Assembly (NCBI RefSeq): GCF_013155265.1
Contig: NZ_JABJXU010000004.1
Location: forward strand, 1 to 64,000
From: Enterococcus sp. MMGLQ5-1
GTDB taxonomy: Bacteria > Bacillota > Bacilli > Lactobacillales > Streptococcaceae
Reading direction: 5' to 3'
DNA: 64,000 nucleotides
Below are positions 35,482 through 44,975 of this stretch, piece by piece; the stretch's first letter is position 1, and the number at the start of each line of letters is the position of its first letter. The notes below the pieces were generated by a model. That model was not told where the DNA came from, ran no database searches, and saw only the letters and a program-made list of their open reading frames with translations. The translations under genes were made by a program, and so were the position numbers.

Positions 35482-37011
35482 TTAGTCCTCCTGATAGGGG
35501 GTGATTAGTGATAATTCGAACCAACCATCCTTTATTGAATAAGAAATTACACTTTTTGATATAGTAAGTAGATAATCAGTTGAAAGGCTCATTAATGCGT
35601 TCGTGATAGCATCCTCATTAATTGGTTCATAATAGGTTTGGTAGTGACTTTCAATTGACTTTTGATCGTAGCTCATAGAAACTTGTAAGTTATCGAAAAT
35701 ATTATGCTCTAGTATGAACTGATGAATTTTAGTAATGAGCTGTATCCAATTTTGAGTTTGTATAAAATCAGCAGAATTAGGGATATCTGGATAAATTTCA
35801 ATCATTAGATTCGCTTTTTGATCGATAAAGCGCGTTCTCTCTTGAATTAAAAAGCCAGCGATAACAGGATTATGAACTAAATAAGTAATTCGTCCAATGA
35901 ATTCTTGGTCAGCCTCTAAAATTTCAGATAAATAGGCTCGGAGCTTTTGATACTCCTCAGCATCGGTTAAGCCATAGATAACATGCATCTTATTTAAAAA
36001 ATCATGTGTTTGTACCTGTAATGCCGAAGTGTAGGTTGTGGTGTTATTTAATTGACCAAGTAAAGCCTTCATTTCAGAAATATTTTGAATGATAACTAAT
36101 GAGCCATTATTTTTTTGATTAATTTTAAGTGGTGTGGTGGAAATTAAGTAATCAGTATCAGCATCTTGAAAATAGTTTTGACTAGATTTTATCGGATTAG
36201 TTTGCTTAATCACAGGGAAAATATCGGACAGCCTTTGTTGGTGAATCTCTGCATTACCTAAAATTTTTTGAATTATCTTTTCCCCAGCTGGATTGATTAG
36301 CTGAATTTGATCATGATGATCAGTTAGGATAATAGCGTTTGAAACATTCTCAAACATTGCCTGATATTTCTCATCTAATAATTTAATTTCGCTCCGATTC
36401 ATATCCAACATGCCTTTTTTTAAAGAAAAGGCAACTGCTGAAGCTATAATAATACTAAAAATTAAGCAAATTATCATATTAATAATAACTAGATTCTGGA
36501 TTTGTTGGTATTGCTGATGAATTCTTTTTAAATTCAAACCCATTGCAATCGCCCCGATAACTTCCCCATCTTGATTTTTTACAGGTACAAAGCCTCTTAA
36601 TGAAGTCCCCATTGTGCCTTTGGCGGTTGAAATATATGTTTTCCCTGATTGGAGCGTATATTTCTCATCTCCACCTTGAAATTTTTGATTAATTTCTGAT
36701 TTATTGGGATGTGTTAATCGAATACTATTTGGAGTCATCACAACAATAAAGCTAAGATTAAAGTCTTTTTCAACGCTTTTGGTCAACGCCTGTAGCATAG
36801 TATTTGTTTCCTCACGTTCAAGCTGCGTGATTATCAATTGATTATGAGTCAAGGAGCGACCGATTGCAATTAGATTCTCTTCTTGCTTTTTTTGCTCTAA
36901 TTGATAGAAATGGTTATTTAATTGAAAAGCTAGATAACCAACTGATAATGAAATGACCAAAAAAATTAAAGACGTCAGACGAATCCAGAGTGTAACATTT
37001 TTTATTTTCAT
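35482..37011 (-). CDS. maeK: CitA/DcuS-type sensor kinase with degenerate ATPase domain (MaeK-like)
   Basis: A 509-residue membrane sensor: helix ~8-30, an extracytoplasmic PASTA-free PAS-type (CitA-like) domain ~35-168 with RGFVPVKNQDGEVIGAIAMG, helix ~172-197, a cytoplasmic PAS (~215-310, NAIILTDHHDQIQLINPAGEKI), and dimerisation helix with His336 in QVQTHDFLNKMHVIYG, the LytS/CitA H-box type. The last ~90 residues should be the HATPase_c domain, but no N-box NxxDNA and no DxGxG are visible; the expected segment reads WIQLITKIHQFILEHN. It therefore may not autophosphorylate normally. Paired with MaeR. Confidence 0.85.
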   Translation of the reverse strand: MKIKNVTLWIRLTSLIFLVISLSVGYLAFQLNNHFYQLEQKKQEENLIAIGRSLTHNQLIITQLEREETNTMLQALTKSVEKDFNLSFIVVMTPNSIRLTHPNKSEINQKFQGGDEKYTLQSGKTYISTAKGTMGTSLRGFVPVKNQDGEVIGAIAMGLNLKRIHQQYQQIQNLVIINMIICLIFSIIIASAVAFSLKKGMLDMNRSEIKLLDEKYQAMFENVSNAIILTDHHDQIQLINPAGEKIIQKILGNAEIHQQRLSDIFPVIKQTNPIKSSQNYFQDADTDYLISTTPLKINQKNNGSLVIIQNISEMKALLGQLNNTTTYTSALQVQTHDFLNKMHVIYGLTDAEEYQKLRAYLSEILEADQEFIGRITYLVHNPVIAGFLIQERTRFIDQKANLMIEIYPDIPNSADFIQTQNWIQLITKIHQFILEHNIFDNLQVSMSYDQKSIESHYQTYYEPINEDAITNALMSLSTDYLLTISKSVISYSIKDGWFELSLITPYQED

Positions 37012-37091
37012 CTAATCCTCCTAAAGCTCGTTTTCTAAATTGATTATATCGAATAATAGAAGCTAAAGGTATTTAAATCCTGTTTCTTTAT

Positions 37092-37119
37092 TTATTTAAT
37101 ACTTTAATTAATTAAATAA
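37092..37119. promoter_or_regulatory. Inverted TTATTTAA pair, candidate MaeR site
   Basis: TTATTTAA at 37092-37099 and TTAAATAA at 37112-37119 form an inverted pair ~25-50 bases upstream of the -10 TATACT (37144-37149). From memory, MaeR-type regulators in lactobacilli bind TTATT(A/T)AA-like sites; the match is suggestive only. Confidence 0.45.
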
Positions 37120-37160
37120 AGATACAAGCAAAAATTAACTCGTTATACTCAACATGTAAC

Positions 37161-37178
37161 AAAGAAAGCGCTTTCTTT
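37161..37178. promoter_or_regulatory. cre box (CcpA site) upstream of the malate operon
   Basis: AAAGAAAGCGCTTTCTTT is a perfect 18-base palindrome containing the core GAAAGCGCTTTC of the catabolite-responsive element. It lies 12 bases after the -10 hexamer TATACT and 24 before the transporter start, so CcpA would block transcription in the presence of preferred sugars. Confidence 0.85.
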
Positions 37179-37202
37179 AAAAAATAATAAAGGAGTTTCA
37201 AA

Positions 37203-38534
37203 ATGGAGGCTACAAATAAGAAAATTGAAAAAAATGAACAGGGTAAATGGGAAAAATTAAGTAGTTTTAAAGTAGGGGCATTACCATTACCTGTCTATTT
37301 AGTTGTCAGTATAATCATTATGGTTACTGGTTACCTTGAACAATTACCTGTCTCGATGATTGGTGGCTTTGCCGTTATTTTGTCACTTGGCTGGCTTCTA
37401 GGGACACTTGGTGCGAATATTCCGGGATTAAAGCTGTTCGGAGGTCCCGCAATTTGTTCATTATTAATTCCATCAATTCTGGTTTTTTTTAACTTCTTCA
37501 ATCAAAATGTTCTAGATGCAGCCGATATGCTAATGAAGCAAGCCAACTTTTTGTATTTTTATATTGCCTGCTTAGTATGTGGCAGTATTCTGGGGATGCA
37601 CCGTAAGATACTCATTCAGGGGTTGATTCGAATGATTATCCCAATGCTAACGGGTATGATTTTAGCAATGATTATTGGTACGGCGATTGGCACTTTATTA
37701 GGACTTGGATTTGAGCATACGCTGTTTTATATTGTCACACCTGTACTAGCTGGAGGAATTGGTGAGGGAATCTTGCCACTCTCACTTGGCTATAGTACCT
37801 TAACTGGTTTACCGAGTGAGCAGCTTGTCGGACAATTAATTCCAGCGACGATTGTCGGCAATTTTTTTGCGATTATTAGCTCAGCAATCTTAAGCCGCAT
37901 GGGTCAAAATAAAAAATGGCAGCACAAGTGCGGCAATGGTGAATTAGTTAAAATTAATGATACAGATTTATCGGACGCAATGGCTGAGGATAAATCACCA
38001 ATTGATTTACAGCTAATGGGTGGCGGCGTTTTAATTGCCTGCACTATTTTTATTACGGGCAAGCTATTAGAGCATATTACAGGCTTTCCTGGCGCTGTTT
38101 TAATGATTTTAGTCGCTGCATTTGTTAAGTATTTAAATCTTTTGCCAGAGAACGTGACGAAAGGCTCAAAGCAGCTTTATAAATTTATCTCATCTAATTT
38201 TACTTTTCCATTAATGGTTGGCCTAGGTTTACTTTATATTCCGCTGAAAGATGCAGTTGGTATGCTGACTTGGCAATATTTTGTGGTAGTAATTTCAGTA
38301 GTTTTGACCGTTGTTTTAACTGGTTATTTCGTCGGCGGACTGTTAAATATGTATCCAATTGAAGCAGCAATCATCACCTCATGTCAAAGTGGCATGGGTG
38401 GTACAGGAGATGTCGCAATTCTTTCAACTGCCAATCGAATGAATTTAATGCCATTTGCTCAAGTAGCGACTCGACTTGGTGGTGCTTTGACCGTATTAAC
38501 GATGGTTACAATTATGCGTTTATTTTTTAGTTAA
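37203..38534 (+). CDS. maeP: 2-hydroxycarboxylate transporter, malate type
   Basis: A 443-residue polytopic protein of the 2HCT family (CitS/CitP/MaeP/MleP). Two GG-x-G reentrant loops are visible: PVLAGGIGEGILPLSLGYS and CQSGMGGTGDVAILSTANRMNLMPFAQVATRLGG, the latter with the conserved substrate-binding Arg near the C-terminus. It takes up malate (or citrate) in symport with cations or exchange with lactate. Malic enzyme lies 29 bases downstream, making malate the likely substrate. RBS AAAGGAG. Confidence 0.93.
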   Translation: MEATNKKIEKNEQGKWEKLSSFKVGALPLPVYLVVSIIIMVTGYLEQLPVSMIGGFAVILSLGWLLGTLGANIPGLKLFGGPAICSLLIPSILVFFNFFNQNVLDAADMLMKQANFLYFYIACLVCGSILGMHRKILIQGLIRMIIPMLTGMILAMIIGTAIGTLLGLGFEHTLFYIVTPVLAGGIGEGILPLSLGYSTLTGLPSEQLVGQLIPATIVGNFFAIISSAILSRMGQNKKWQHKCGNGELVKINDTDLSDAMAEDKSPIDLQLMGGGVLIACTIFITGKLLEHITGFPGAVLMILVAAFVKYLNLLPENVTKGSKQLYKFISSNFTFPLMVGLGLLYIPLKDAVGMLTWQYFVVVISVVLTVVLTGYFVGGLLNMYPIEAAIITSCQSGMGGTGDVAILSTANRMNLMPFAQVATRLGGALTVLTMVTIMRLFFS

Positions 38535-38563
38535 ATAATTATAATTTAGAAGGAGTATTAATA

Positions 38564-39721
38564 ATGACAGATGTAAAAGCTAAAGCAATCGAAGTAAGCA
38601 GAGCTATGGGTGGCAAGCTAGAGGTTATCCCTAAAGTGAGAATTGATACAATGGAAGACTTAGCAATTGCCTATACACCGGGTGTGGCAGCAGTTTGTAC
38701 CGAGATTGCCAATGATAAGGAGAAAGTTTATGAATTAACGACTAAACGAAATATGGTCGCTGTTGTGACTGATGGCTCAGCTGTTTTAGGTCTTGGTAAT
38801 ATTGGTCCAGAAGCAGCCATCCCTGTTATGGAGGGTAAGGCTGCCTTATTCAAACGTTTTGCTGATGTTGACGCGATTCCACTTTCTTTGGCTACTCAAG
38901 ATGTGGAAGAAATTATTGCACACGTTAAAGCCATTGCGCCTTCATTTGGTGGGATTAATTTAGAAGACATTAGTGCGCCACGCTGCTTTGAAATTGAGCG
39001 CCGTTTGATTGAAGAGCTAGATATTCCAGTATTCCATGACGATCAGCATGGAACAGCGATTGTTGTCTTAGCTGCGGTGATTAATAGCTTGAAATTGATT
39101 GATAAACCGCTTGCAACAGCCCGGATTGTGGTTAATGGCGGTGGCGCTGCTGGTTTATCAATTGCTTCATTATTGCTTGATGCTGGTGCGAAAAATATTA
39201 CTGTTGTTGATAAAATTGGTATTATCTCAGCAACTAACCCAGAGCTACCAGCCCATCATCAAGAGATCGCCAAGGTGACTAATTTATCACATTTAGAAGG
39301 CACTTTAGAGGATGCTGTGAAAGGTGCGGATATTTTCATCGGTGTTTCTGCGCCAAACGTATTAAATCCAGATTGGATTCAGACAATGGCAGACAAGCCA
39401 ATTATCTTTGCAATGGCAAATCCCGTTCCTGAAATTATGCCAGATGTTGCTAAAGCAGCAGGTGCCTACATTGTTGGTACTGGCAGAAGTGATTTTCCAA
39501 ATCAAATCAATAATGTGATTGCCTTTCCGGGTATTTTCAGAGGCGCGTTAGACGCACGTGCTACGGATATTACGATTGAAATGCAGCTGGCGGCAGCTAG
39601 AGGTGTCGCGAGCATTATTCCAGATAGTGAATTAACGACGGATTACATTATACCCGGTGCATTTCAGGAGGGCGTTGCTGAGGCGGTTGCCAAGAGTGTT
39701 CGAGATGCGGTTAAAAATTGA
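38564..39721 (+). CDS. maeE: NAD-dependent malic enzyme (short form)
   Basis: A 385-residue enzyme converting L-malate to pyruvate and CO2. Motifs: [43 protein letters not shown] (as [14 protein letters not shown]), [28 protein letters not shown] (metal), [16 protein letters not shown] (NAD site), and [10 protein letters not shown]. The short length without a phosphotransacetylase domain is the usual Firmicute type. Co-transcribed with the transporter. Together they let the cell grow on malate via pyruvate, independent of malolactic fermentation. Confidence 0.96.
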   Translation: MTDVKAKAIEVSRAMGGKLEVIPKVRIDTMEDLAIAYTPGVAAVCTEIANDKEKVYELTTKRNMVAVVTDGSAVLGLGNIGPEAAIPVMEGKAALFKRFADVDAIPLSLATQDVEEIIAHVKAIAPSFGGINLEDISAPRCFEIERRLIEELDIPVFHDDQHGTAIVVLAAVINSLKLIDKPLATARIVVNGGGAAGLSIASLLLDAGAKNITVVDKIGIISATNPELPAHHQEIAKVTNLSHLEGTLEDAVKGADIFIGVSAPNVLNPDWIQTMADKPIIFAMANPVPEIMPDVAKAAGAYIVGTGRSDFPNQINNVIAFPGIFRGALDARATDITIEMQLAAARGVASIIPDSELTTDYIIPGAFQEGVAEAVAKSVRDAVKN

Positions 39722-39938
39722 AGGAGGGCAGTTTAATTTTATTGATCCTATTCAGAGAAATATTCACAAAGAAGAATTATTAAAGCAGCTATTGGCAAAA
39801 TATCAATGCTCTTCAGCTCTACTAATTAAAAGTTGGCTAAAAGAAACACAAAAGGAAGCTTGTTTAAATGAACTCAATTTATTGGTATTAATCGAAGCGT
39901 CAGACCAAGTAATTTGTCAATTTATTTTTGATGGATAG
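39705..39938 (+). CDS. Small protein overlapping end of malic enzyme gene
   Basis: A frame of up to 77 residues, overlapping the maeE end by 17 bases if ATG 39705 is used. A strong AAGGAGGG at 39721-39728 favours a start further down, perhaps ATT 39741 (65 aa), since no ATG/GTG/TTG follows at proper spacing. The product is mixed Leu/Glu/Ile-rich, without membrane helix: HKEELLKQLLAKYQC, then ELNLLVLIEASDQVICQFIF. I do not recognise it. It is probably the third gene of the malate operon. Confidence 0.5.
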   Translation: MRLKIEGGQFNFIDPIQRNIHKEELLKQLLAKYQCSSALLIKSWLKETQKEACLNELNLLVLIEASDQVICQFIFDG

Positions 39939-40033
39939 CTAGTATTAAAAATAGATAGGTCAGTCATTTATTAAAAATGAGCTCACCTATCTATTTATTT
40001 TGCATTTAATTATTAGGCATTCAGTTGCTTAGC

Positions 40034-41212
40034 TTATTGATGTCCGTTTTGGGTTTGACTTACTTCGAGCAGCTTTTGTTTGAGCTCTTCTTCCATTTGA
40101 GCTAACTCAACTTCAGCATTCCGGCGATTTGTGCGTCCATCCTCTTGAATTCGCAAGGTTTCCTGAATCGTTTCAACTAAATCATTCTGAGTTTTGCGAA
40201 GTGTTTCAATATCGACCACACCGCGTTCATTTTCACGCGCAGCTTCAATACTAGAAGTTTTCAGCATTTCGCTATTTTTGGTCAACAATTCATTGGTTGT
40301 TTCAGAGACTTGGCGCTGTGCAGTAATCGCTTCTTTCTGTTTCAATAATGTCAAAGCGATTGCCACTTGATTTTTCCACAAAGGAATTGCTGTATTAATT
40401 GAGGTTTGAATTTTTTCAGCTAAAGCCTGATTGGTATTTTGAATTAAACGAATCTGCGGTGCTTGCTGAATCGTAATTTGGCGTGCAAGCTTGAGATCAT
40501 AAGAACGCTTATCCAAGCGGTCAACAAATTGTCGTAAATCTGAAACAATTTGCATATCCATTTGATTTCCAGTTTCGTTGGCTTTTGCCAAAGCCTCAGG
40601 GATTGTCTGAGTTTCTAGCTCATCCTTCTTTAAATCAGCAGCAGCGATAAAGACATTGAGCGCATTAAAGTAATCTAAATTTTGTTTATATAAACCATCC
40701 AAGGTTGTATTACTTTTTAATAGCTCTTCTTTTTCATGATTTAGCTTAATTGCCACCTTATCGATACTAGCACCAATTTTTTGATATTTTTGTGTAATTT
40801 CAAAGATGGATTGCTTAACCTTACCAAATATTTTCTTAAAGATATTACTATCTTGGGCTACTAATTCATCTGGATTGGCTTCTTGAAGCTTAAACATTAA
40901 TTCGTTTAAAACATCACCGACAGGACCGATTTCTTGAGAGTTAACCTGCGTCAGCATACCGTTAGAAAATTCGGCCAGTTTATTTTGCGCATTGGCACCA
41001 TATTGAATCACGGCCTGAGAATTTGATTCGTCAATTGTTTTTGCAAGTATCTTAGCTTGCTCCAGCTCTTCTTTTGAGAGTGTTTCATAGCTTTTAGCAA
41101 CGCGATTCGTTTCTTGCATCGCCTTAATTTCTTGCTGCTGCTCTTGGGGCAGGGTGGATGTTTCTACTGGAATGTCCGATTTCATTAAATCAGCTAAAAT
41201 TTCGTTCGCCAT
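40034..41212 (-). CDS. TelA/KlaA-family toxic anion resistance protein
   Basis: A 392-residue soluble, highly helical protein. It starts at ATG 41212 (MANEILAD) preceded by ATGGAGAAAAAT; an ATG 12 bases upstream is part of that RBS. TelA pattern: [95 protein letters not shown]. TelA proteins are linked to tellurite and cell-envelope stress resistance; the mechanism is unclear. XpaC, its usual partner, is encoded 217 bases upstream on the same strand. Confidence 0.93.
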   Translation of the reverse strand: MANEILADLMKSDIPVETSTLPQEQQQEIKAMQETNRVAKSYETLSKEELEQAKILAKTIDESNSQAVIQYGANAQNKLAEFSNGMLTQVNSQEIGPVGDVLNELMFKLQEANPDELVAQDSNIFKKIFGKVKQSIFEITQKYQKIGASIDKVAIKLNHEKEELLKSNTTLDGLYKQNLDYFNALNVFIAAADLKKDELETQTIPEALAKANETGNQMDMQIVSDLRQFVDRLDKRSYDLKLARQITIQQAPQIRLIQNTNQALAEKIQTSINTAIPLWKNQVAIALTLLKQKEAITAQRQVSETTNELLTKNSEMLKTSSIEAARENERGVVDIETLRKTQNDLVETIQETLRIQEDGRTNRRNAEVELAQMEEELKQKLLEVSQTQNGHQ

Positions 41213-41428
41213 ATTTTTCTCCATTCATTTAGTTTGGGCTGTTATTGTAAACGATTTATCAATTGATTATTTTAAAATAAGGTTACTAAAATCATTGTAA
41301 AATAAACGATTTACTAACACAAGTAGAAGTCTAAAATGTATAGAAAAAACATGATTCTCAATTAAGTCGGTTTTTAAATGGGAATGCATTTATTAACCGG
41401 CCCATAGAAAGAATCATGTAATGAGTTG

Positions 41429-42202
41429 TTAATTCTTCAAATTTTCTTTTGCGACTTCGGCTTCAATCGTTAAATCTTCCAAATCATCTGAGACGAATTT
41501 TGTATAGTCATTTGAAATTTGAATTGATACCTTTTGAATGACCTCTTCACTTTTCTTCAATGTTTCGATGGTTGATTCAGCCTTTATTTTGTGCGCTGTT
41601 ATTTTTAGATACTTCTCAGTTAAATTAACGATATTGGGCAAGCGCTTGTAGAGGAAAGTATCAACCTCCGTTATACGCTTGGGTTCCTCAACGATTTCCT
41701 TGAATAAAGCCTTAGCAGCAATAATCCCTTGAGTTTCCTTTTCGATTTTTTTGAGTGTGGCATTTTGCTTTACATTAGCTTCCCAATCAATAATATTTTG
41801 CTTCGCTTCAGCCATCGTATTACGGAATGCCTTAATGTCTTGCTCATTTAAACCAGCTTCGTGATATAGCTTTTCTTTTTCGCTATTCGTTTTTTTGCTT
41901 TTTGCTTTTTGTCTCATACTATGTCCTTTCTTAGCAAATATTGCATAATAGATTATTAAACCAATTGCTAGGAAGCCAGTTAGCGAATCTGAAATATCTG
42001 CAGCAATTATTAGTAATGAAACAGGCAAAAACCATTTAATCGTTGTTTTAAATGAAGACCAAGTCCAAAAAATTGCGTTTAGAGCAATCATAGTGGCTAA
42101 ATCTGAAAAGGCCTCAGGTGCTATTTCATCACTCCAACCCAATACCATCAGAATTAGAAAGGTAATTAAGATTTTTATAATGATTTTCTTTTTTTTAGAC
42201 AT
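41429..42202 (-). CDS. XpaC-family (5-bromo-4-chloroindolyl phosphate hydrolysis) protein
   Basis: A 257-residue membrane protein with N-terminal helices (~8-95) followed by a soluble helical domain: EAGLNEQDIKAFRNTMAEAKQNIIDWEANV, then RLPNIVNLTEKYLKI. The family is named after Bacillus XpaC; the enzymatic function is unproven. Conserved partner of TelA in Firmicutes, both thought to respond to envelope stress. RBS GGAGGAAACGAT. Confidence 0.85.
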   Translation of the reverse strand: MSKKKKIIIKILITFLILMVLGWSDEIAPEAFSDLATMIALNAIFWTWSSFKTTIKWFLPVSLLIIAADISDSLTGFLAIGLIIYYAIFAKKGHSMRQKAKSKKTNSEKEKLYHEAGLNEQDIKAFRNTMAEAKQNIIDWEANVKQNATLKKIEKETQGIIAAKALFKEIVEEPKRITEVDTFLYKRLPNIVNLTEKYLKITAHKIKAESTIETLKKSEEVIQKVSIQISNDYTKFVSDDLEDLTIEAEVAKENLKN

Positions 42203-42321
42203 ATCGTTTCCTCCATCAGTTGATGATAGAAGAATTATAACACTTTTTTTTTAGGAAAGAATAAGTCAAAAGACTTATTTTTCTTAAAATTTATAAGTTT
42301 TAGCTTAATTTATTGGTTTTG

Positions 42322-42330
42322 TGATACAAT
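42322..42330 (+). promoter_or_regulatory. Extended -10 (TGATACAAT) before nudF
   Basis: TG-A-TACAAT lies 39 bases upstream of the nudF start and follows AT-rich sequence after the divergent XpaC promoter region. Confidence 0.45.
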
Positions 42331-42368
42331 TTTTTTAATGATAATGTTCAAATGAAATGGAGAATAAG

Positions 42369-42938
42369 ATGGATTTAAAAAATTTTGAAGAAAAAACCTT
42401 AAACCGAAAAAAAATTTTTAAAGGGCATATTATCGAAGTAGTCCATGATGACGTAGAGCTTCCAAATGGATTAGGTCAAGCTAAGCGGGAATTAGTTTTT
42501 CATCCAGGTGGTGTGGCAGTTTTAGCAATAACACCTGAGGATAAGGTTATCTTAATTAGTCAATATCGAAAGCCGATGGAAAAAGTTTTACTTGAAATTC
42601 CTGCAGGAAAGCTAGAGGCTGGTGAACGTGAACATTTGAAAGAGGCAGCCTTAAGAGAACTGGAGGAGGAAACAGGTTACTTTGCTCAATCAATTGAATT
42701 GATTTCTGAGGTTTACACCTCCCCAGGCTTTGCTGATGAGCTATTACATATTTTCATTGCTAAAGATTTGGTTAAACAAGCCAATCCATTACCCCAAGAT
42801 GATGATGAAGTCATTGTAAAACAGGAATTAACCTTTGAGGAAGCGCAAGCCAAATTGCAAAATGGTGAAATTGAGGACGCCAAAACAGTAATTGCGCTAT
42901 TATATTGGGAAAATAAGAGGCTGAAAGGTGAGATGTAG
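42369..42938 (+). CDS. nudF: ADP-ribose pyrophosphatase (Nudix hydrolase)
   Basis: A 189-residue protein starting at ATG 42369 (GGAGAATAAG ahead; an ATG 12 bases earlier belongs to the RBS). The Nudix box is complete: GKLEAGEREHLKEAALRELEEETGY (GX5EX7REUXEEXGU). EVYTSPGFADELLHIF is typical of the ADP-ribose subgroup. Hydrolyses ADP-ribose to AMP and ribose-5-P. First of three tightly packed genes with the small membrane protein and mtnN. Confidence 0.93.
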   Translation: MDLKNFEEKTLNRKKIFKGHIIEVVHDDVELPNGLGQAKRELVFHPGGVAVLAITPEDKVILISQYRKPMEKVLLEIPAGKLEAGEREHLKEAALRELEEETGYFAQSIELISEVYTSPGFADELLHIFIAKDLVKQANPLPQDDDEVIVKQELTFEEAQAKLQNGEIEDAKTVIALLYWENKRLKGEM

Positions 42939-43226
42939 GTGTCAAAACCATTAGTTACCAGAGAAGCTTTGCGTAAGGAACGAGAAAAGCAGGAAAGGTT
43001 ACGTGAACAGCAAATTCAAGAATCTGAAAGCTCTTATTCTGAACGTGAAAAAGCAATGTATAATCATTATCGGAAAGAACGAAAAAAAAATGAAAAGAGT
43101 CAGGTTAAATCCAATCGGACCATTGAACAATATAAGTCAGTTGGCAGGCGCCGTTTTTTAAATCGTGCTTTGTTTATTGTTATTGTTTTACTTGCACTTT
43201 TAATTTTTGCAATTTGGAGGCTTTAA
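42939..43226 (+). CDS. Small C-terminally anchored membrane protein
   Basis: A 95-residue protein, GTG start directly after the nudF stop. A charged coiled-coil-like N-terminus (EALRKEREKQERLREQQIQE) is followed by basic residues and a C-terminal helix (ALFIVIVLLALLIFAIW). Proteins like this sit between nudF and mtnN in several Lactobacillales; function unknown. The stop codon abuts the mtnN start, so translation is coupled. Confidence 0.8.
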   Translation: MSKPLVTREALRKEREKQERLREQQIQESESSYSEREKAMYNHYRKERKKNEKSQVKSNRTIEQYKSVGRRRFLNRALFIVIVLLALLIFAIWRL

Positions 43227-43919
43227 ATGAAAATTGGAATTATCGCGGCAATGCCAGAAGAAATCAAGCAGCTATCGGCTGCACTGATCAACGCTGAAAA
43301 AAGAATAATTGGTGATTTTATTTTTAATCAAGGCGTGATTGGTCGTCACGAGGTGGTTTTGGTAGAGTCAGGCATTGGAAAGGTAATGAGCAGTATTGCT
43401 GCCACTTTATTAATCACGACCTTCAAGGTGGATGGGCTGATTCATTCTGGCTCAGCAGGCGCTGTTGCTAAAGGAATCTCAATTGGTGATATTGTGATTG
43501 CAACAGAGCTAGCATATCATGATGTTGATGTTACAGGGTTTGGTTATAAATTTGGTCAGCTCCCTAACCAACCATTGTATTTTGAATCTAGTAAATATTT
43601 CGTGAGCGAGCTTGGTAAAAGGATCAAACAAAATGGTCTTATTTTACATCAAGGCTTAATTGTGACCGGTGACAGCTTCATTAATTCTAGTCAAAAAATT
43701 GAAAGCATATTGTCTCATTTTCCAACTGCGTTAGCAATTGAGATGGAAGGTGCAAGTGTTGCTCAAACCGCATTGGCATTTAGTAAGCCCTTTGTTGTTG
43801 TCCGTGCAATCAGTGACACGGCCGATCAGCAAGCGACGGCAAGTTTTGATCAATTTATTTTGGATGCTGGACGCAACTCTGCTAAGATTGTCATCCAAGT
43901 TTTAGAAACGATGATTTAA
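43227..43919 (+). CDS. mtnN: 5'-methylthioadenosine/S-adenosylhomocysteine nucleosidase
   Basis: A 230-residue MTAN of normal length. IGIIAAMPEEIKQL (Glu12 acid), VVLVESGIGKVMSSIAATLL, HSGSAGAVAKGISIGDIVIA, HDVDVTGFGYKFGQ, ATGDSF-equivalent VTGDSFINS, and AIEMEGASVAQ with the ribose-binding Met-Glu, then VVRAISDTAD with catalytic Asp. It recycles methylthioadenosine and S-adenosylhomocysteine and feeds autoinducer-2 synthesis if luxS is present. Confidence 0.97.
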   Translation: MKIGIIAAMPEEIKQLSAALINAEKRIIGDFIFNQGVIGRHEVVLVESGIGKVMSSIAATLLITTFKVDGLIHSGSAGAVAKGISIGDIVIATELAYHDVDVTGFGYKFGQLPNQPLYFESSKYFVSELGKRIKQNGLILHQGLIVTGDSFINSSQKIESILSHFPTALAIEMEGASVAQTALAFSKPFVVVRAISDTADQQATASFDQFILDAGRNSAKIVIQVLETMI

Positions 43920-43950
43920 AATAAAAAAACGAATAATTGTCATAAACCAA

Positions 43951-44004
43951 TGTACAGAACCCCTTAAGTTAGATTTTTTGGGCTAACTTAAGGGGTTCTG
44001 TACA
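43951..44004. terminator. Perfect 22-bp inverted repeat, bidirectional terminator
   Basis: TGTACAGAACCCC... (43951-43972) pairs over 22 bases with 43983-44004, with a 10-base loop rich in T. It separates the convergent mtnN and DUF960-like genes. The T-tract after the stem is weak in both directions, but the length makes it very stable. Confidence 0.7.
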
Positions 44005-44018
44005 CAATTATCCATTTT

Positions 44019-44354
44019 TTAGTATTTCACACCAGCAGGTAATTCGGCGGGCAATAAAATTGTTTCTTGCTGTCCATTATCATAGGCATAGACATCGGTT
44101 GCCCAGCCCTCTTCATAAATAAATGGTAAATCCATAGATATAGCAATATTATTTTCAGGGCTAGCATAGTGGATTGTCAGGGTGCCCTGATTATTGATCA
44201 GTATGAAGTGTAATAAACTATTTAAAGGAATCAGCCCTTTTAAATTTCGATCAATCATCAACCAAAAGCTATCAATGATTTCACCGGGTAGGGTGTTAAC
44301 TACGCCAAATGAGGCAAAGCGTTTTCGATTACGTTCAAAATATTCTGTCATCAT
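44019..44354 (-). CDS. DUF960-like small protein
   Basis: A 111-residue protein starting at ATG 44354 (AAGGGGAATGAT ahead). Phrases RFASFGVVNTLPGEIIDSFWLMIDRN, LLHFILINNQGTLTIHY and the C-terminal YDNGQQETILLPAELP fit the DUF960 family of Lactobacillales and staphylococci, unknown function. No membrane segment. Located downstream of sigH on the same strand with an ~85-base gap. Confidence 0.7.
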   Translation of the reverse strand: MMTEYFERNRKRFASFGVVNTLPGEIIDSFWLMIDRNLKGLIPLNSLLHFILINNQGTLTIHYASPENNIAISMDLPFIYEEGWATDVYAYDNGQQETILLPAELPAGVKY

Positions 44355-44478
44355 ATCATTCCCCTTCATTAAATGATTCGACTTAAGTGACAATTTAGCA
44401 GCTCACTTAAATGTATATCCATGATACGAGAGGATAGATAAAAAATCAAGAATAGTGCAGTTACTTTTAATTAGTAGA

Positions 44479-44964
44479 TTAGCTATCACTTGGATAGAGA
44501 TTACTGATTAATTTTCGTTTTAATCTTCTAAATTTAGCATCTTTGGGTGTGGTTGGGTCAGTAATAATTTGCTTTAGAAAAATTGCCTCCTTTTCAGTTA
44601 ATTTATCAAAAAAGTTATAAAATAATTCCTTGCAGATGGTTTGCTCGGCCACCAGATAATCAACCGATAAATCAATATTAATATTTTCATCATCAAGCAC
44701 CAAATATTCTTGGCGATTAGCTTTTCTTTTTGCAGTATCCTGTCTTCTTAAACTATCTAGGATATGACATTTGAATTTTACGGAAAAGTGAGCAATGATT
44801 TGTTGTTCTGGCGTTTTTAAGGAGATCACTTGATGAAGTATAATCCTTGCTTCTTGTAACCAATCATCATATTCCCAAAGATTTAAATAGTATAGTTTCC
44901 AATAGCGATGAATAATTGGTAAAACGGCTTTGAACCAAATTTTAAATTGTTTTGTTTCCGGCAT
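44479..44964 (-). CDS. sigH: SigH/ComX-type alternative sigma factor
   Basis: A 161-residue sigma-70-like protein with a region 2 pattern (YLNLWEYDDWLQEARIILHQVI, then FSVKFKCHILDSLRRQDTAKRKANR) and a C-terminal region 4-like part (LTEKEAIFLKQIITD). Its place next to rlmB-mrnC-cysS-cysE in Lactobacillales identifies it as the SigH/ComX orthologue, associated with competence genes in streptococci and lactobacilli. The SD TTAGGAG lies inside a hairpin (44972-44995) that is also the attachment site of the PICI-like element, so the gene has lost its native upstream sequence. Confidence 0.85.
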   Translation of the reverse strand: MPETKQFKIWFKAVLPIIHRYWKLYYLNLWEYDDWLQEARIILHQVISLKTPEQQIIAHFSVKFKCHILDSLRRQDTAKRKANRQEYLVLDDENINIDLSVDYLVAEQTICKELFYNFFDKLTEKEAIFLKQIITDPTTPKDAKFRRLKRKLISNLYPSDS

Positions 44965-44975
44965 AAAAAATCTCC

